Source: Chloroflexus aggregans DSM 9485
Lineage (GTDB): Bacteria > Chloroflexota > Chloroflexia > Chloroflexales > Chloroflexaceae
Reading direction: 5' to 3'
NCBI RefSeq assembly: GCF_000021945.1
Contig: NC_011831.1
Coordinates: 2,989,353 to 3,053,352, forward strand
Length of the DNA: 64,000 nt
Translations under genes and position numbers: made by a program
Notes under the pieces: generated by a model
What the model was told of the DNA's origin: nothing
The model's database searches: none
The model's input: only the letters and a program-made list of their open reading frames with translations
Shown here: positions 1 to 8,774 of the stretch, piece by piece
Layout: each line of letters starts with the position of its first letter
Position numbering within the stretch: position 1 is the first letter of the stretch

Positions 1-2380
1 GTTGGATGACGGCGCGGATCTGAGCTTCGCTCACCGTTTCATCGGCGACAATCGACAAATCCTGCACGCTGGCCGGGAAGCGTGAAATGGCCCGGTAGGT
101 CGCTTGTCCGGCGTGGGCGATGAGTGTTTCGAGATCGATCTCGGCGAGCAGCACACGTGGTACGTTCACTTCGAGGCGGGCGCGTACCTGCGGATGCGCT
201 TCACCGAGTACGCCAACCGGCTGCTGATCGACCGGGCGCCCCCGGCTATCGCGTTTATGCACCAACATGAGCACCGCCGATCGTCCGGGATGGAAACGTT
301 CATCATCGGTCAGTGGTGCAAAGGTCAGTTGATCACTCAATCCCAGCCGTTCGCCGAGCAGTTCGACGATACCCTTCAAATCGTAGAAATCGAGCCAGTC
401 GCGGTCGGTGCTCAACCAACTTTCGGGCTGACGTGGTCCGGCGAGGGCTATTGCCAGACGGCGCGGTTCATCGGGGAGCCACCGTTCATCCTTGCCCGGT
501 TCGGCTGGGGGCAGGTAGACGCGCCCAATCTCAAAGACCAGCGATCGCTCGCGTTCACGTAAGTTGAGCGCTAACGCTGCTGCGAGCGACGGGAGGAGCG
601 AGCGTCGCATATATACGTGTTCTGGAGTACCGGGATTGCTGATCTTGAGATACCGTTCGGGCACGGCTTCAGAGGGTTGGACGCGGGCAACCAGTGCCAT
701 GTCGATCAAGGAGTAGGTGATCAACTCGGTCAGTCCGGCCCCAACCATCAAGTCACGCACCTGATCTTCCAGTTCAATGGCTTTCACCGTCATCGGTGGG
801 GGTAATTCGTCGGCCAGGCGCGTTGAGGGAATGCGATCATAGCCATAGACACGCGCTAATTCTTCGCACAGATCGGCGACCATGGTGACATCTTGGCGGA
901 AAGAGGGCACTTCTACCCGCACCACCGGTTCGGCAGCTAAGATCGCAAAATCGCCGACCGTCGACCCACCTTGGATCGAGCAGGTAAAACCAAGCCGACC
1001 CAAAATCTCAGCAATTGAGTGAGCATCGAGATGAATACCGAGCAACCGGCGAACCTCCGATGGCGGCAGTTCGATCGTTACCGGCTGCCACGGACGAGAA
1101 TAAACATCGATGAAATCGGCAGCAATCGTCGCTCCGGCATACAGTCGCATCAACTCCAAACAGCGGCGCAGAGCAATCGGTGGCAGTGCGTAATCAACCC
1201 CGCGCTCAAACCGGCGCGACGCCTCGCTCGGCAATTTCAGGCTGCGTGCCGTGCGCCGAATCTGCACCGGTTCCCAAATGGCCGCCTCGAGCAACACATT
1301 TGTCGTCGCATTGCTGACTTCTGAACTGGCCCCTCCCATCACACCGGCTATCGCCAACGGCCCGGTTGCATCGCATACCAACAGTGGCGGATGCGACAAG
1401 CCGCTTTCAGGGCTAGGGGTCAAATCCCGATCACGGTCATCGAGGGTCGTGAGCCGTTCACCCGGTTGGGCCAGTCGCACGATCAGATGGCGGTCGGCGA
1501 CACGGTCGGCATCGAAGGCATGGGTCGGCTGTCCCCACTCAAGCATCACATAGTTGGAAATATCAACGATATTGTTAATCGGGCGCATCCCGGCGTTGAT
1601 CAGCCGGCGTTGCATCCAGAACGGTGATGGACCGATCTTTACCCCTTCGGCCAGCCCCACCATAAAGCGTGGGCAGAGGTCAGGCTCGTGGACTGTCACC
1701 TTGGCGCGTCCGATGATCGACGGTCCCTCGGCAACGACTTGTGGATCGGGCAGCTTGAGCGGCGCACCGGTCAGGGCAGCAACTTCGCGGGCTATACCGA
1801 CAATCGAGAGGCAGCGGGCAAAATTCGGGGTGAGATCGATCTCAAGGATCACCTCACCCAAATAATCACGTAACGGCATCCCTACCGGCGCATCGTCAGG
1901 CAAGATCAAAATGCCTTCGTGATCCTCACTAAGCCCTAGCTCCTTCTCAGAACAGAGCATCGCATCGCTCATCACGCCCCGCACCGGGCGGCCCTTCAGT
2001 TTTGTAATCACCCATCCCTCGGCGTGACCATCGTACAACTGCGCACCTTCACGGGCGAAGACTGCCTTGAGCGGATGCGGCAGGCGACCCTGATCGCGGT
2101 AAGGGAAGAGATTCGGTGCACCGGTGACGACCGTGTGTGGCTGGGCGGCACCGTAATCAACATCGGCTAACACGAGCCGGTCGGCGTTGGGGTGCGAGCG
2201 CACTTCTAGCACATTCGCCACGACAATCAATTCGGGATCCCAGGGCAGCGGCGACCCCTCAACGCCAATGCGGTGGATCTGCGCAACTTCCATACCCCCA
2301 AAGGTGAGGCGACGGGCCAATTCCTCGACCGGCAGATCAATCGCAACAAATTCACGCAACCACGACAGTGGAACTCGCAT
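1..2380 (-). CDS. pheT: Phenylalanyl-tRNA synthetase beta subunit, 3' end cut by window edge
   Basis: Beta subunit of the alpha2/beta2 enzyme that charges tRNA(Phe) in the cytoplasm. Read on the minus strand, the frame opens MRVPLSWLREFVAIDLP and continues with LARRLTFGGMEV, the usual PheT start, and stays open for 793 codons to the window edge. The family is about 800-850 residues, so only the last part of the C-terminal FDX-ACB domain should be missing. The ATG at 2378-2380 follows a GAGGA ribosome site. A strong promoter lies about 35 bases upstream, so the gene has its own start here and pheS is not directly upstream. The product is recognised from the N-terminus and overall length; the remaining domains were not aligned residue by residue. 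Confidence 0.93.
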   Translation of the reverse strand, partial: MRVPLSWLREFVAIDLPVEELARRLTFGGMEVAQIHRIGVEGSPLPWDPELIVVANVLEVRSHPNADRLVLADVDYGAAQPHTVVTGAPNLFPYRDQGRLPHPLKAVFAREGAQLYDGHAEGWVITKLKGRPVRGVMSDAMLCSEKELGLSEDHEGILILPDDAPVGMPLRDYLGEVILEIDLTPNFARCLSIVGIAREVAALTGAPLKLPDPQVVAEGPSIIGRAKVTVHEPDLCPRFMVGLAEGVKIGPSPFWMQRRLINAGMRPINNIVDISNYVMLEWGQPTHAFDADRVADRHLIVRLAQPGERLTTLDDRDRDLTPSPESGLSHPPLLVCDATGPLAIAGVMGGASSEVSNATTNVLLEAAIWEPVQIRRTARSLKLPSEASRRFERGVDYALPPIALRRCLELMRLYAGATIAADFIDVYSRPWQPVTIELPPSEVRRLLGIHLDAHSIAEILGRLGFTCSIQGGSTVGDFAILAAEPVVRVEVPSFRQDVTMVADLCEELARVYGYDRIPSTRLADELPPPMTVKAIELEDQVRDLMVGAGLTELITYSLIDMALVARVQPSEAVPERYLKISNPGTPEHVYMRRSLLPSLAAALALNLRERERSLVFEIGRVYLPPAEPGKDERWLPDEPRRLAIALAGPRQPESWLSTDRDWLDFYDLKGIVELLGERLGLSDQLTFAPLTDDERFHPGRSAVLMLVHKRDSRGRPVDQQPVGVLGEAHPQVRARLEVNVPRVLLAEIDLETLIAHAGQATYRAISRFPASVQDLSIVADETVSEAQIRAVIQ

Positions 2381-2414
2381 ACGATTTCCTCAGCAAAGCA
2401 ATCCGGCTGATGCG

Positions 2415-2443
2415 ATTGTAACGAGCGACTTGATGACTGTCAA
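2415..2443 (-). promoter_or_regulatory. pheT promoter
   Basis: On the minus strand TTGACA (2438-2443) is followed by a 17-base spacer and TACAAT (2415-2420), 35 bases upstream of the pheT start codon. Both hexamers are at or close to the sigma-70-type consensus. Confidence 0.8.
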
Positions 2444-2519
2444 ATAGGTACGGCATTATGTCTTAGATCGGGCATGTTACAATAGGCTATGGCATTCGCG
2501 TTCACGACATTTTGATAGT

Positions 2520-3224
2520 ATGACCCAATCAAACACCAATGAGCTACCGCCGACACCATCGGCAACGTCCACGCCCCGATCGCGTAGTTGTCTCAGTCGA
2601 CTCCTCAGTTTTTTCGGTTGGCTGATGACGCTGATCCTGGCTGTGGGATTGGCACTCGCAGCCGGTGTCGGACTCCTCTATCTGTTGGGGCTTGATCTCT
2701 CGACGCCACAACAACTTCGGCAAGCGAGCAGTGATGTACAGCAACTCCAAGCGATAGCTACCGCGCACGCTGAAACGTTTGTCAGTTTGCAAACGGCGCA
2801 GGCGCAAACCGATCTTGAGCTAAGCAATGCGCGTGAGCGGATTGACGAGCTTGAGCAACAAACCGAGCGATTAGCGGCTTTTGCGACTGCGCAGGTCGGT
2901 CAAGCCGCCACGGCGGTAGCGCTAGGACGTGCCTTGCAGACTGCGGTTGCAGAGACGGTTGCGTTGCAAGATCGGTTGCGTGAAGGGCAAGTGTTGGTTG
3001 CGGTTGTAGCAACTGTGCAGGCCGAACAGCAAGCGCGGATTCGCGAGGTGGAACGTCGCAGTGAGCGGTTAACCCGTTTTCTCGACCGATTGAGCGATAT
3101 TGCCGGCGATACGGTTGATGACGTAGGGTTGCCAACTCCGACACCGGTTCTCACCCCAACTGCAACAGCCTTCACACCAACCCCAAGCCCGACGGATTCA
3201 CCGGTAGCAACGCCTACACCATAA
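2520..3224 (+). CDS. Single-pass membrane protein with coiled coil and Pro/Thr tail
   Basis: A 234-residue protein of unknown function. The first 25 residues are polar and rich in Ser, Thr and Pro. One long hydrophobic segment (about residues 30-57, containing LILAVGLALAAGVGLLYLLG) should span the membrane. Heptad-like Gln, Ala, Leu and Glu-rich stretches follow at about 65-115 and 150-185, predicting a coiled coil. The last 35 residues are a TPTP-type low-complexity tail, a common wall-proximal spacer in Chloroflexota. No catalytic motif is visible. A TACAAT -10 candidate is at 2478-2483, but the ribosome site before the ATG is weak. It is divergent from pheT. A scaffold or envelope-spacer role is only inference. 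Confidence 0.75.
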   Translation: MTQSNTNELPPTPSATSTPRSRSCLSRLLSFFGWLMTLILAVGLALAAGVGLLYLLGLDLSTPQQLRQASSDVQQLQAIATAHAETFVSLQTAQAQTDLELSNARERIDELEQQTERLAAFATAQVGQAATAVALGRALQTAVAETVALQDRLREGQVLVAVVATVQAEQQARIREVERRSERLTRFLDRLSDIAGDTVDDVGLPTPTPVLTPTATAFTPTPSPTDSPVATPTP

Positions 3225-3284
3225 CAGGAATCGGTCGGTGATAGGCAATGGCAAAGAGTGGTGAGACTTCTCGCGCGCTCTTTG

Positions 3285-3392
3285 TCAGCTCCGCCCCCGT
3301 CCACGAAAATAGCCGGCGCGGAACGCAAGTGCGGCAACGACCGCCACCAATAGTAGAATGATGAGACATTCGGTGATACCAATGGTACTCAT
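3285..3392 (-). CDS. TatA-like membrane miniprotein (35 aa)
   Basis: A 35-residue reading frame beginning MSTIGITECLIILLLVA, then a second hydrophobic stretch and a basic end (YFRGRGRS). The N-terminus follows the TatA/TatE pattern: a short polar start, Ile-Gly-x-x-Glu, then a transmembrane helix. The amphipathic helix and acidic tail that complete TatA are missing, so the protein stops just after the membrane segment. No strong ribosome site precedes the ATG, which lowers confidence. It is convergent with the coiled-coil membrane protein that ends at 3224. It could be a genuine mini-Tat subunit, an unrelated small membrane protein, or a truncated relic. Confidence 0.45.
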   Translation of the reverse strand: MSTIGITECLIILLLVAVVAALAFRAGYFRGRGRS

Positions 3393-3482
3393 GACGGTAC
3401 TCGTATGTTATCTAGACGGTAGTTCCGCCGTGGCATCAGTATACTCCAGGCTCTTGCGTTGCCGTGCTACAATAATTGCATT

Positions 3483-3842
3483 ATGGAGCGGCTTTTGGCG
3501 TTACACAGTCGGTTGCAACTGACGATCTCTGTGGTGATCGTGGTCGGTTTGCTTTGGGCGTTAGTGGTAGCCTGGCGTAACCGCGGTGGGATGCAACCGC
3601 TCAGTGGGATTCTGCAATTACTCATTCTTGCCCAGTCTGCGATTGGGATTCCGTTGCTTTGGAATACCAATTTGGTTGTAATGGCCCTCCACCTCATCTA
3701 TGGTGTGGTTGCGATGGCACTAATCCCGGCTACGGCGCTTGCTATGCGTGATCGGCAGCCGAGGGTGGTGGGGTTGGCCTATGCCGGTATCTTATTGATG
3801 CTCTTCATCGTGGTGGCCCGCTTATTCGAGACCGGAAGGTAG
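3483..3842 (+). CDS. Small polytopic membrane protein (119 aa), unknown function
   Basis: Starts at the ATG at 3483 rather than the upstream TTG because the hydrophobic N-terminus begins there and a TACAAT -10 candidate sits just before it (3469-3474). About four transmembrane helices are visible: residues 12-30, 42-62, 65-85 and 92-112. Short basic loops (WRNRGG, MRDRQPR) lie between them. I recognise no family. Its stop codon is 7 bases before the flavoprotein gene that follows, so the two are probably co-transcribed and the protein may anchor or serve that oxidoreductase. Confidence 0.7.
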   Translation: MERLLALHSRLQLTISVVIVVGLLWALVVAWRNRGGMQPLSGILQLLILAQSAIGIPLLWNTNLVVMALHLIYGVVAMALIPATALAMRDRQPRVVGLAYAGILLMLFIVVARLFETGR

Positions 3843-3849
3843 AGGGTGC

Positions 3850-5133
3850 ATGTCTGACCACTTCGATGTCATCATTGTCGGTGATACTGCTGCCGAGGCA
3901 GCACTCGCTGCGCTGCTTGCTCGTGATGGTCGCGCTGTGCTGCTCGTAAGTGCCGGGACGACGCAGCCACAGGTGTGCTGGCGCGGTATGCAGTACGATA
4001 CCTTCCCTCCCCAGTGGGCCGGTCTGAATGACGGGCCATACGCTCGCATTGCCGCGCATGTAGGGGTTTACCTTCCGGTCGTCCGTCGTGAGCCGGCATG
4101 GCGGGTGCATCTACCTGCACGTACCATTGACGTGCCGAGCGATATGGGACAGTGGCGACGGACGCGCCGGGCACTCTTTCCGGCGCAGACCGATGCGGCA
4201 AGTCGCTTTTGGCAGGCCCAAGAGACCGCAGCAATGGCTGCGTTACGGTTGGCCGAGCAGTTTGATCCGCTCGCTCAAATTCAGGTGCTGCGTCAGCAAC
4301 GAATCACGGTGGCCGATATGCTGCGGCGCTATGGGTTGGTCGACCCGGCGTTACGTCACTTCATCGATACCATGCTCATGGCCTATGGTCTACCGGTCAG
4401 TGACCATTGCGCATGGTCGGCCGGTAGTGTCGCATTGCTGCCACCGGCAGAAACGTTAGTCGGTAATGCAGCGACATTGTCCCGGCTGTTCGTCGATGCG
4501 TTGCTACGCGCCGGTGGTGAATGGCGACGGCATCAACGTGCGGTGACGTTGCTCACGACGCCAACCCGAGTTGTGGGTATTGGTTTGACCGGTGGTGAAA
4601 GGGTCACAGCGCGGGTGGTTGTGCTTGGCGTTGCCGCGTGGCGATTAGCTAATCATCGCCATAACGCGCTGCCGGCATGGGCTACGAGCTACGTTGCCCT
4701 TGATAATGCACAGGTACCGGAATATCTCCCATTGTGTCAGATTGTAGACGTTGGGGGGACGCCGGTATTAATCAGCGTATCACCGACCGATGATCAAGCG
4801 GCTTGTCGTACTCTCACCGTTGCGATGCGGTTATCCGCCGCCGAATCGGCTCAGTTACGTTCCGCCTCTCGCCATAAACGCGGGCAATTCCGCTCTCAAC
4901 TTGCTAAGGTCTTGCAAGAAGCGATTGCTAAGGTGCTACCGCAGATAGCAACGACTCTGCCGGGCATTGAGGTTGTTGCGCCGTTGCCCGATCCGGTAGT
5001 GCCGAGTGCTCGACCGCCGGCAGCACAGGCAGGCTTGTGGCTGTTGCGTCCGCCGGCATGGTTACCGCCCGGCTATGATAATGGCAGTGGCACATTACGC
5101 CTCTACCGACAGTTGCGTGGCCTAATATGGTGA
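3850..5133 (+). CDS. FAD-dependent oxidoreductase-like protein with degenerate dinucleotide motif
   Basis: A 427-residue protein with the outline of the phytoene desaturase/amine oxidase-type flavoproteins: an N-terminal beta-alpha-beta start (FDVIIVG, then a small-residue helix, then AVLLVSAG), a middle substrate domain, and a second FAD-side segment around residues 225-260 (VDALLRAGGEWRRHQ, then VTARVVVLGVAAWRLA). The usual GxGxxG is replaced by GDTAAE, so two of three glycines are gone. FAD binding may be weakened, or the protein may have become structural or regulatory. It follows the small membrane protein by 7 bases. The fold assignment is moderate; substrate and activity are unknown. 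Confidence 0.65.
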   Translation: MSDHFDVIIVGDTAAEAALAALLARDGRAVLLVSAGTTQPQVCWRGMQYDTFPPQWAGLNDGPYARIAAHVGVYLPVVRREPAWRVHLPARTIDVPSDMGQWRRTRRALFPAQTDAASRFWQAQETAAMAALRLAEQFDPLAQIQVLRQQRITVADMLRRYGLVDPALRHFIDTMLMAYGLPVSDHCAWSAGSVALLPPAETLVGNAATLSRLFVDALLRAGGEWRRHQRAVTLLTTPTRVVGIGLTGGERVTARVVVLGVAAWRLANHRHNALPAWATSYVALDNAQVPEYLPLCQIVDVGGTPVLISVSPTDDQAACRTLTVAMRLSAAESAQLRSASRHKRGQFRSQLAKVLQEAIAKVLPQIATTLPGIEVVAPLPDPVVPSARPPAAQAGLWLLRPPAWLPPGYDNGSGTLRLYRQLRGLIW

Positions 5134-5221
5134 GGCGTGGCTCGTTATAATTAATATGGTTACTATGCGGCTGAATGCGTGTAGCATTTAACCACCCATC
5201 CAACACTGTGAGGAACAAAGC

Positions 5222-6403
5222 ATGGACGATGTAGTCATTGTGAGTGCGGTACGTACACCGATCGGACGCTTCAATGGCGCCTATAGTGGGTTGAGCGCTA
5301 TTGACCTCGGTGCTGCTGCCGTCCAGGCGGCGGTGCAGCGCGCCGGTATCGAACCGGTCATGATCGACGAATGTATTATGGGATGCGTCGTTACTGCTGG
5401 GTTGGGGCAATCACCGGCCCGACAGGCGGCTTTACGCGCCGGTTTACCGGAAACGGTTGGTGGTTTGACCGTGAACAAGGTGTGTGGAAGTGGCCTCAAG
5501 GCGGTAATGGTAGGGACTGCTCTGATCAAAGCCGGTGAGGCTGAGGTGCTGGTAGCCGGTGGTATGGAGCATATGAGCGGTGGCCCTTACCTATTACCTC
5601 AAGCGCGGCATGGGTACCGACTCGGTCATGGTCAAATTATTGATGCAGTTGTTCACGATGGATTATGGTGCGCCTTCGAGAATCACCATATGGGCGCGGC
5701 TGCGGAATGGATTGCACGCACATTTCACGTTACCCGTGAACAGCAAGACAACTACGCATTGCAATCGCACCAGCGCGCGATTGCCGCGCAAGACAGTGGA
5801 GCGTTTAACGACGAGATTATCCCGGTGAAGGTAGCGGGGCCGAAGGGGCAAGTCAATGTGGTGACGGTTGACGAAGGGCCACGGCGTGATACGTCATTAG
5901 CTGCGTTGGCGAAGCTTAAACCGGCATTCGTTGCCGATGGCACGGTGACGGCGGGAAACGCGCCTGGCATCACCGATGGTGCTGCCGCGGTTGTCTTGAT
6001 GCGGGCCAGTCGTGCTGCCCAGCTAGGCTTGCAACCGTTGGCCCGTATTGGAGTTGCAGCGCAGGCTGCCGTGAAGCCGCTCGAAGTCTTTACGGCGCCC
6101 GCTTTTGCAATTGAACGGTTGATGAAACGCGCCGGGCGTACCTTTGACGATTACGATCTATTTGAGATTAATGAGGCCTTTGCAGCTCAGGTGATTGCCA
6201 ATCTGCACGCTCTGTCGCTCGATGCCGATCGGGTCAATGTGCATGGTGGTGCGATTGCGCTTGGGCATCCGATCGGTGCTAGTGGGACGCGAGTATTGGT
6301 AACACTCATCTCGGCGTTGCGGCAACGTGGTGGTAAGCGAGGTATTGCCGCACTCTGCCTTGGTGGTGGGGAAGCAGTCGCGTTAGAGGTCGAAGTCTTG
6401 TAA
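5222..6403 (+). CDS. Acetyl-CoA C-acetyltransferase (thiolase)
   Basis: A 393-residue cytoplasmic thiolase II that condenses or cleaves acetyl-CoA and acetoacetyl-CoA. All three catalytic motifs are present: the acyl-accepting Cys88 in NKVCGSGLKAV, His349 in GGAIALGHPIGASG and the C-terminal Cys379 in ALCLGGGEAV. Length and ends match the family. The ATG follows GAGGAA. A TATAAT hexamer lies at 5146-5151, 70 bases upstream, with no convincing -35. No polyhydroxyalkanoate or fatty-acid partner genes are adjacent, so the pathway (polymer synthesis, ketogenesis-type flux or beta-oxidation) cannot be told from context. Confidence 0.93.
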   Translation: MDDVVIVSAVRTPIGRFNGAYSGLSAIDLGAAAVQAAVQRAGIEPVMIDECIMGCVVTAGLGQSPARQAALRAGLPETVGGLTVNKVCGSGLKAVMVGTALIKAGEAEVLVAGGMEHMSGGPYLLPQARHGYRLGHGQIIDAVVHDGLWCAFENHHMGAAAEWIARTFHVTREQQDNYALQSHQRAIAAQDSGAFNDEIIPVKVAGPKGQVNVVTVDEGPRRDTSLAALAKLKPAFVADGTVTAGNAPGITDGAAAVVLMRASRAAQLGLQPLARIGVAAQAAVKPLEVFTAPAFAIERLMKRAGRTFDDYDLFEINEAFAAQVIANLHALSLDADRVNVHGGAIALGHPIGASGTRVLVTLISALRQRGGKRGIAALCLGGGEAVALEVEVL

Positions 6404-6416
6404 TCGGCGTTGGCGG

Positions 6417-7574
6417 TTAGTCGGTACGACACCGGCATACCGCCAACATGGTCAGATCATCGACAGGTTGCGGTTGGCCGGTATACATCATCACTGCCTG
6501 CTGGATGACATCAAGGCGAAGGGTTTGCTTGTAGGCTGTAGTGATGGTGCTGAGCAGTCGTCCCTCTCCAAACATCTCACCATTACGTGTGCGTGCCTCG
6601 GTGACACCGTCGGTGTAGGCAAAAAGGATGTCTCCTGCACGCAATGTGGTTGTCTCAATGGTAAAACGGGCATCTGCGATCCAACCGACAGCCGGCCCTG
6701 TGGTAATGAGGTGCGAAACGCTACCATCTGCTCTGATAATGAGCGGCTCTGGATGACCGGCGTTTACATACCGTGCAAGGTCACTCTGAGGCTCAAACAT
6801 AATACAGAAGATGGTCGAGAAGGTGCGGTTGGCGCGATGGTGACGGGCAATATACTCATTGGTCATTGCAACCGCACGTAGCGGATCGGTACCATTGGTC
6901 GCAGCTTGCTCGATAAATGCACGCAAGAGTGAGCGGGTCAGTGCCATAAACAATGCTGCGCCGACCCCTTTATCACACACATCCCCCAAAAAACAGACTA
7001 ACCGCTGGTCAGGCAAGAGAAAAGCATCGTAGAAATCACCGGCCACTTCCCGCGCCGGCACAAACGCAGCCGTAATTTCCCAACCGGTCAGGTGTGGTAA
7101 GCTGGTGGGTAAGAAGTCTGCTTGTGTCCGCCGGCCCAACTCTAGTTCGTAGCGAATAGCGTTGAGATACGCTTGTTCGCTATCGCGTAGCCTTTTTCGT
7201 TCGAGGCAGGCATTAATTTTCGCGTACAGCAGTGTTTGGTTGAAGGGCTTGGTTAAATAATCTTCGGCGCCTGCCTCGATACAACGTACCACGTCATCAA
7301 TTTCATTAATTGCCGAAATCACGATCACCGGAATGTGGTGGGTCTGGGGATTACGCTTGAGCTGATCGAGCACGGTGAACCCGTCCATTTCCGGCATCAT
7401 CAGATCGAGCAGAATGACATCGAAGGGTTCGCGTTGAGCGTATTCCAACCCTTGGCGACCATGAGAAGCAGTAGCTATGCTGTGTCCACGCCGTTCGAGC
7501 TGGCGGGTCAACAAATAGCGATTGTGTTCACTATCATCGATGATGAGGATCCGGCCGGTTAGTTGATCTGCCAT
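6417..7574 (-). CDS. Response regulator with PP2C-type (SpoIIE/RsbU) phosphatase output
   Basis: A 385-residue two-domain signalling protein. Residues 8-125 form a receiver domain with the acidic pair (IIDDSEHN), phospho-acceptor Asp57 in VILLDLMMPEMDG and the conserved Lys in LTKPF. A short coiled linker (about 125-150) leads to a PP2C/SpoIIE serine phosphatase domain with metal-binding aspartates in EVAGDFYDAF, GDVCDKGVGAA, YTDGVTEA and VDDLTMLAV. Such proteins dephosphorylate anti-sigma-factor antagonists of the STAS class when the receiver is phosphorylated. Three STAS proteins lie at 29.7-32.4 kb, but a functional link is only inference. It is convergent with the thiolase gene, with 13 bases between their stop codons. 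No histidine kinase is adjacent. Confidence 0.93.
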   Translation of the reverse strand: MADQLTGRILIIDDSEHNRYLLTRQLERRGHSIATASHGRQGLEYAQREPFDVILLDLMMPEMDGFTVLDQLKRNPQTHHIPVIVISAINEIDDVVRCIEAGAEDYLTKPFNQTLLYAKINACLERKRLRDSEQAYLNAIRYELELGRRTQADFLPTSLPHLTGWEITAAFVPAREVAGDFYDAFLLPDQRLVCFLGDVCDKGVGAALFMALTRSLLRAFIEQAATNGTDPLRAVAMTNEYIARHHRANRTFSTIFCIMFEPQSDLARYVNAGHPEPLIIRADGSVSHLITTGPAVGWIADARFTIETTTLRAGDILFAYTDGVTEARTRNGEMFGEGRLLSTITTAYKQTLRLDVIQQAVMMYTGQPQPVDDLTMLAVCRCRTD

Positions 7575-7613
7575 AGGTATGGTTTGGAAACCGGTTACGC
7601 TGATTGAGCATTA

Positions 7614-8774
7614 TCATACCATGGCATTGGATTTTATTGACAAACCGGTTTGGCGGTAGGCGGTTTCTGCAATGAGGGCGAGGTTATCCCAACGGAGACG
7701 ATGGGCCGCAGCGAGAGCAGCGGTACGGAGTTTGGCTCGTGCCGTTGCATCGTCGAGCAGATTGATAACGGCTGCCGCTAGTGCGTGCGGATTGCCGGGT
7801 GGTACGAGAATACCGGCATCTGGGGCAAGATAGTCACGTGCCGTACCTACATCACTGGCGACGATCGGTAAGCCGGCGGCAAGGAGTTCAACCAATTTGG
7901 CCATTCCACGGGCACGGTTGATCAATGTATCACTGATGGGTGCTAGCGCTACATCGGCTTCAGCGAGTAACGATGGGATAGCGGTAGGTTCTTGCCAGCC
8001 GCGATAATCGATCATCGTGAGCCATCCCTCGGTTGCCGCTTGCGCTAACAGACGCTGCTCTTCACCGCGTTCACCTTTGCCGATCAACAACAGACGAGCT
8101 GTCGGTCGAGCATGGTGAATCGTTGCCAGCACCGTTGCCACCTCGGCCACATCCAGTTCCCAGAAGCGGGTATAGAGCACAATTGTTGGTCGTTCGGTTA
8201 GTCGCGGCGGGAGTGGTTCGTTCGGTACCGCACCATTAGGCAGGTAGAAAACGCGCTGTGGTGGCACGCCCATTGCCCACACCAATGTTTCGAGGGTATG
8301 GGAAACAACCGTAACTGCATCGGCGCGGCGCGGCAGATCGCGCTCTTGCCATGCGAAGAGCAATTTGGCCGGTCGTGGATACGGCAGGAGATCGTTCCAG
8401 CCACCCGGCCCCTCCCAGTCGTCGCAATCCACAACGAGTGGCACCCGACCACGTGCCAACACTGCCAGGCCACCAAAACCTTTTGGTTTGAACAGATGAA
8501 TCACATCGGGACGGAGCCGGCGTGTCTGTTGCCAGAGCGCAATCGTATGCCAAAGCGCCGCCGGTAGCCCACTCAGCGGTGGTGTGGCCGTGTGGATAAC
8601 GATCACTCCATCGTAGGAGCGGTGTGTTCCGCCATCGGTAGGGTTATGTACCGGCGGGGCCACAATAGTCACGGCATGGCCCCGTCGGTGCAGTGCCTGT
8701 GCCAACGGCAACATGCGGGCCAAGAGCGTACCCTTCGGCCTGATCCCGAAGGGCGCAATCATCACAATTCGCAT
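7614..8774 (-). CDS. GT4-family glycosyltransferase
   Basis: A 386-residue GT-B fold glycosyltransferase. The N-terminal domain starts MRIVMIAPFG and carries LPLAQALHRRGHAVTIVAPP, the usual acceptor-side opening. The C-terminal domain carries the phosphate-binding GKGERGEEQRL loop and VELLAAGLPIVASDVG, the GT4 nucleotide-sugar site. No membrane segment is seen. The start codon overlaps the stop of the ferredoxin reductase gene by one base (TAATG), so translation is probably coupled. Sugar and acceptor cannot be deduced; cell-surface polysaccharide or glycolipid is likely. Confidence 0.88.
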   Translation of the reverse strand: MRIVMIAPFGIRPKGTLLARMLPLAQALHRRGHAVTIVAPPVHNPTDGGTHRSYDGVIVIHTATPPLSGLPAALWHTIALWQQTRRLRPDVIHLFKPKGFGGLAVLARGRVPLVVDCDDWEGPGGWNDLLPYPRPAKLLFAWQERDLPRRADAVTVVSHTLETLVWAMGVPPQRVFYLPNGAVPNEPLPPRLTERPTIVLYTRFWELDVAEVATVLATIHHARPTARLLLIGKGERGEEQRLLAQAATEGWLTMIDYRGWQEPTAIPSLLAEADVALAPISDTLINRARGMAKLVELLAAGLPIVASDVGTARDYLAPDAGILVPPGNPHALAAAVINLLDDATARAKLRTAALAAAHRLRWDNLALIAETAYRQTGLSIKSNAMV

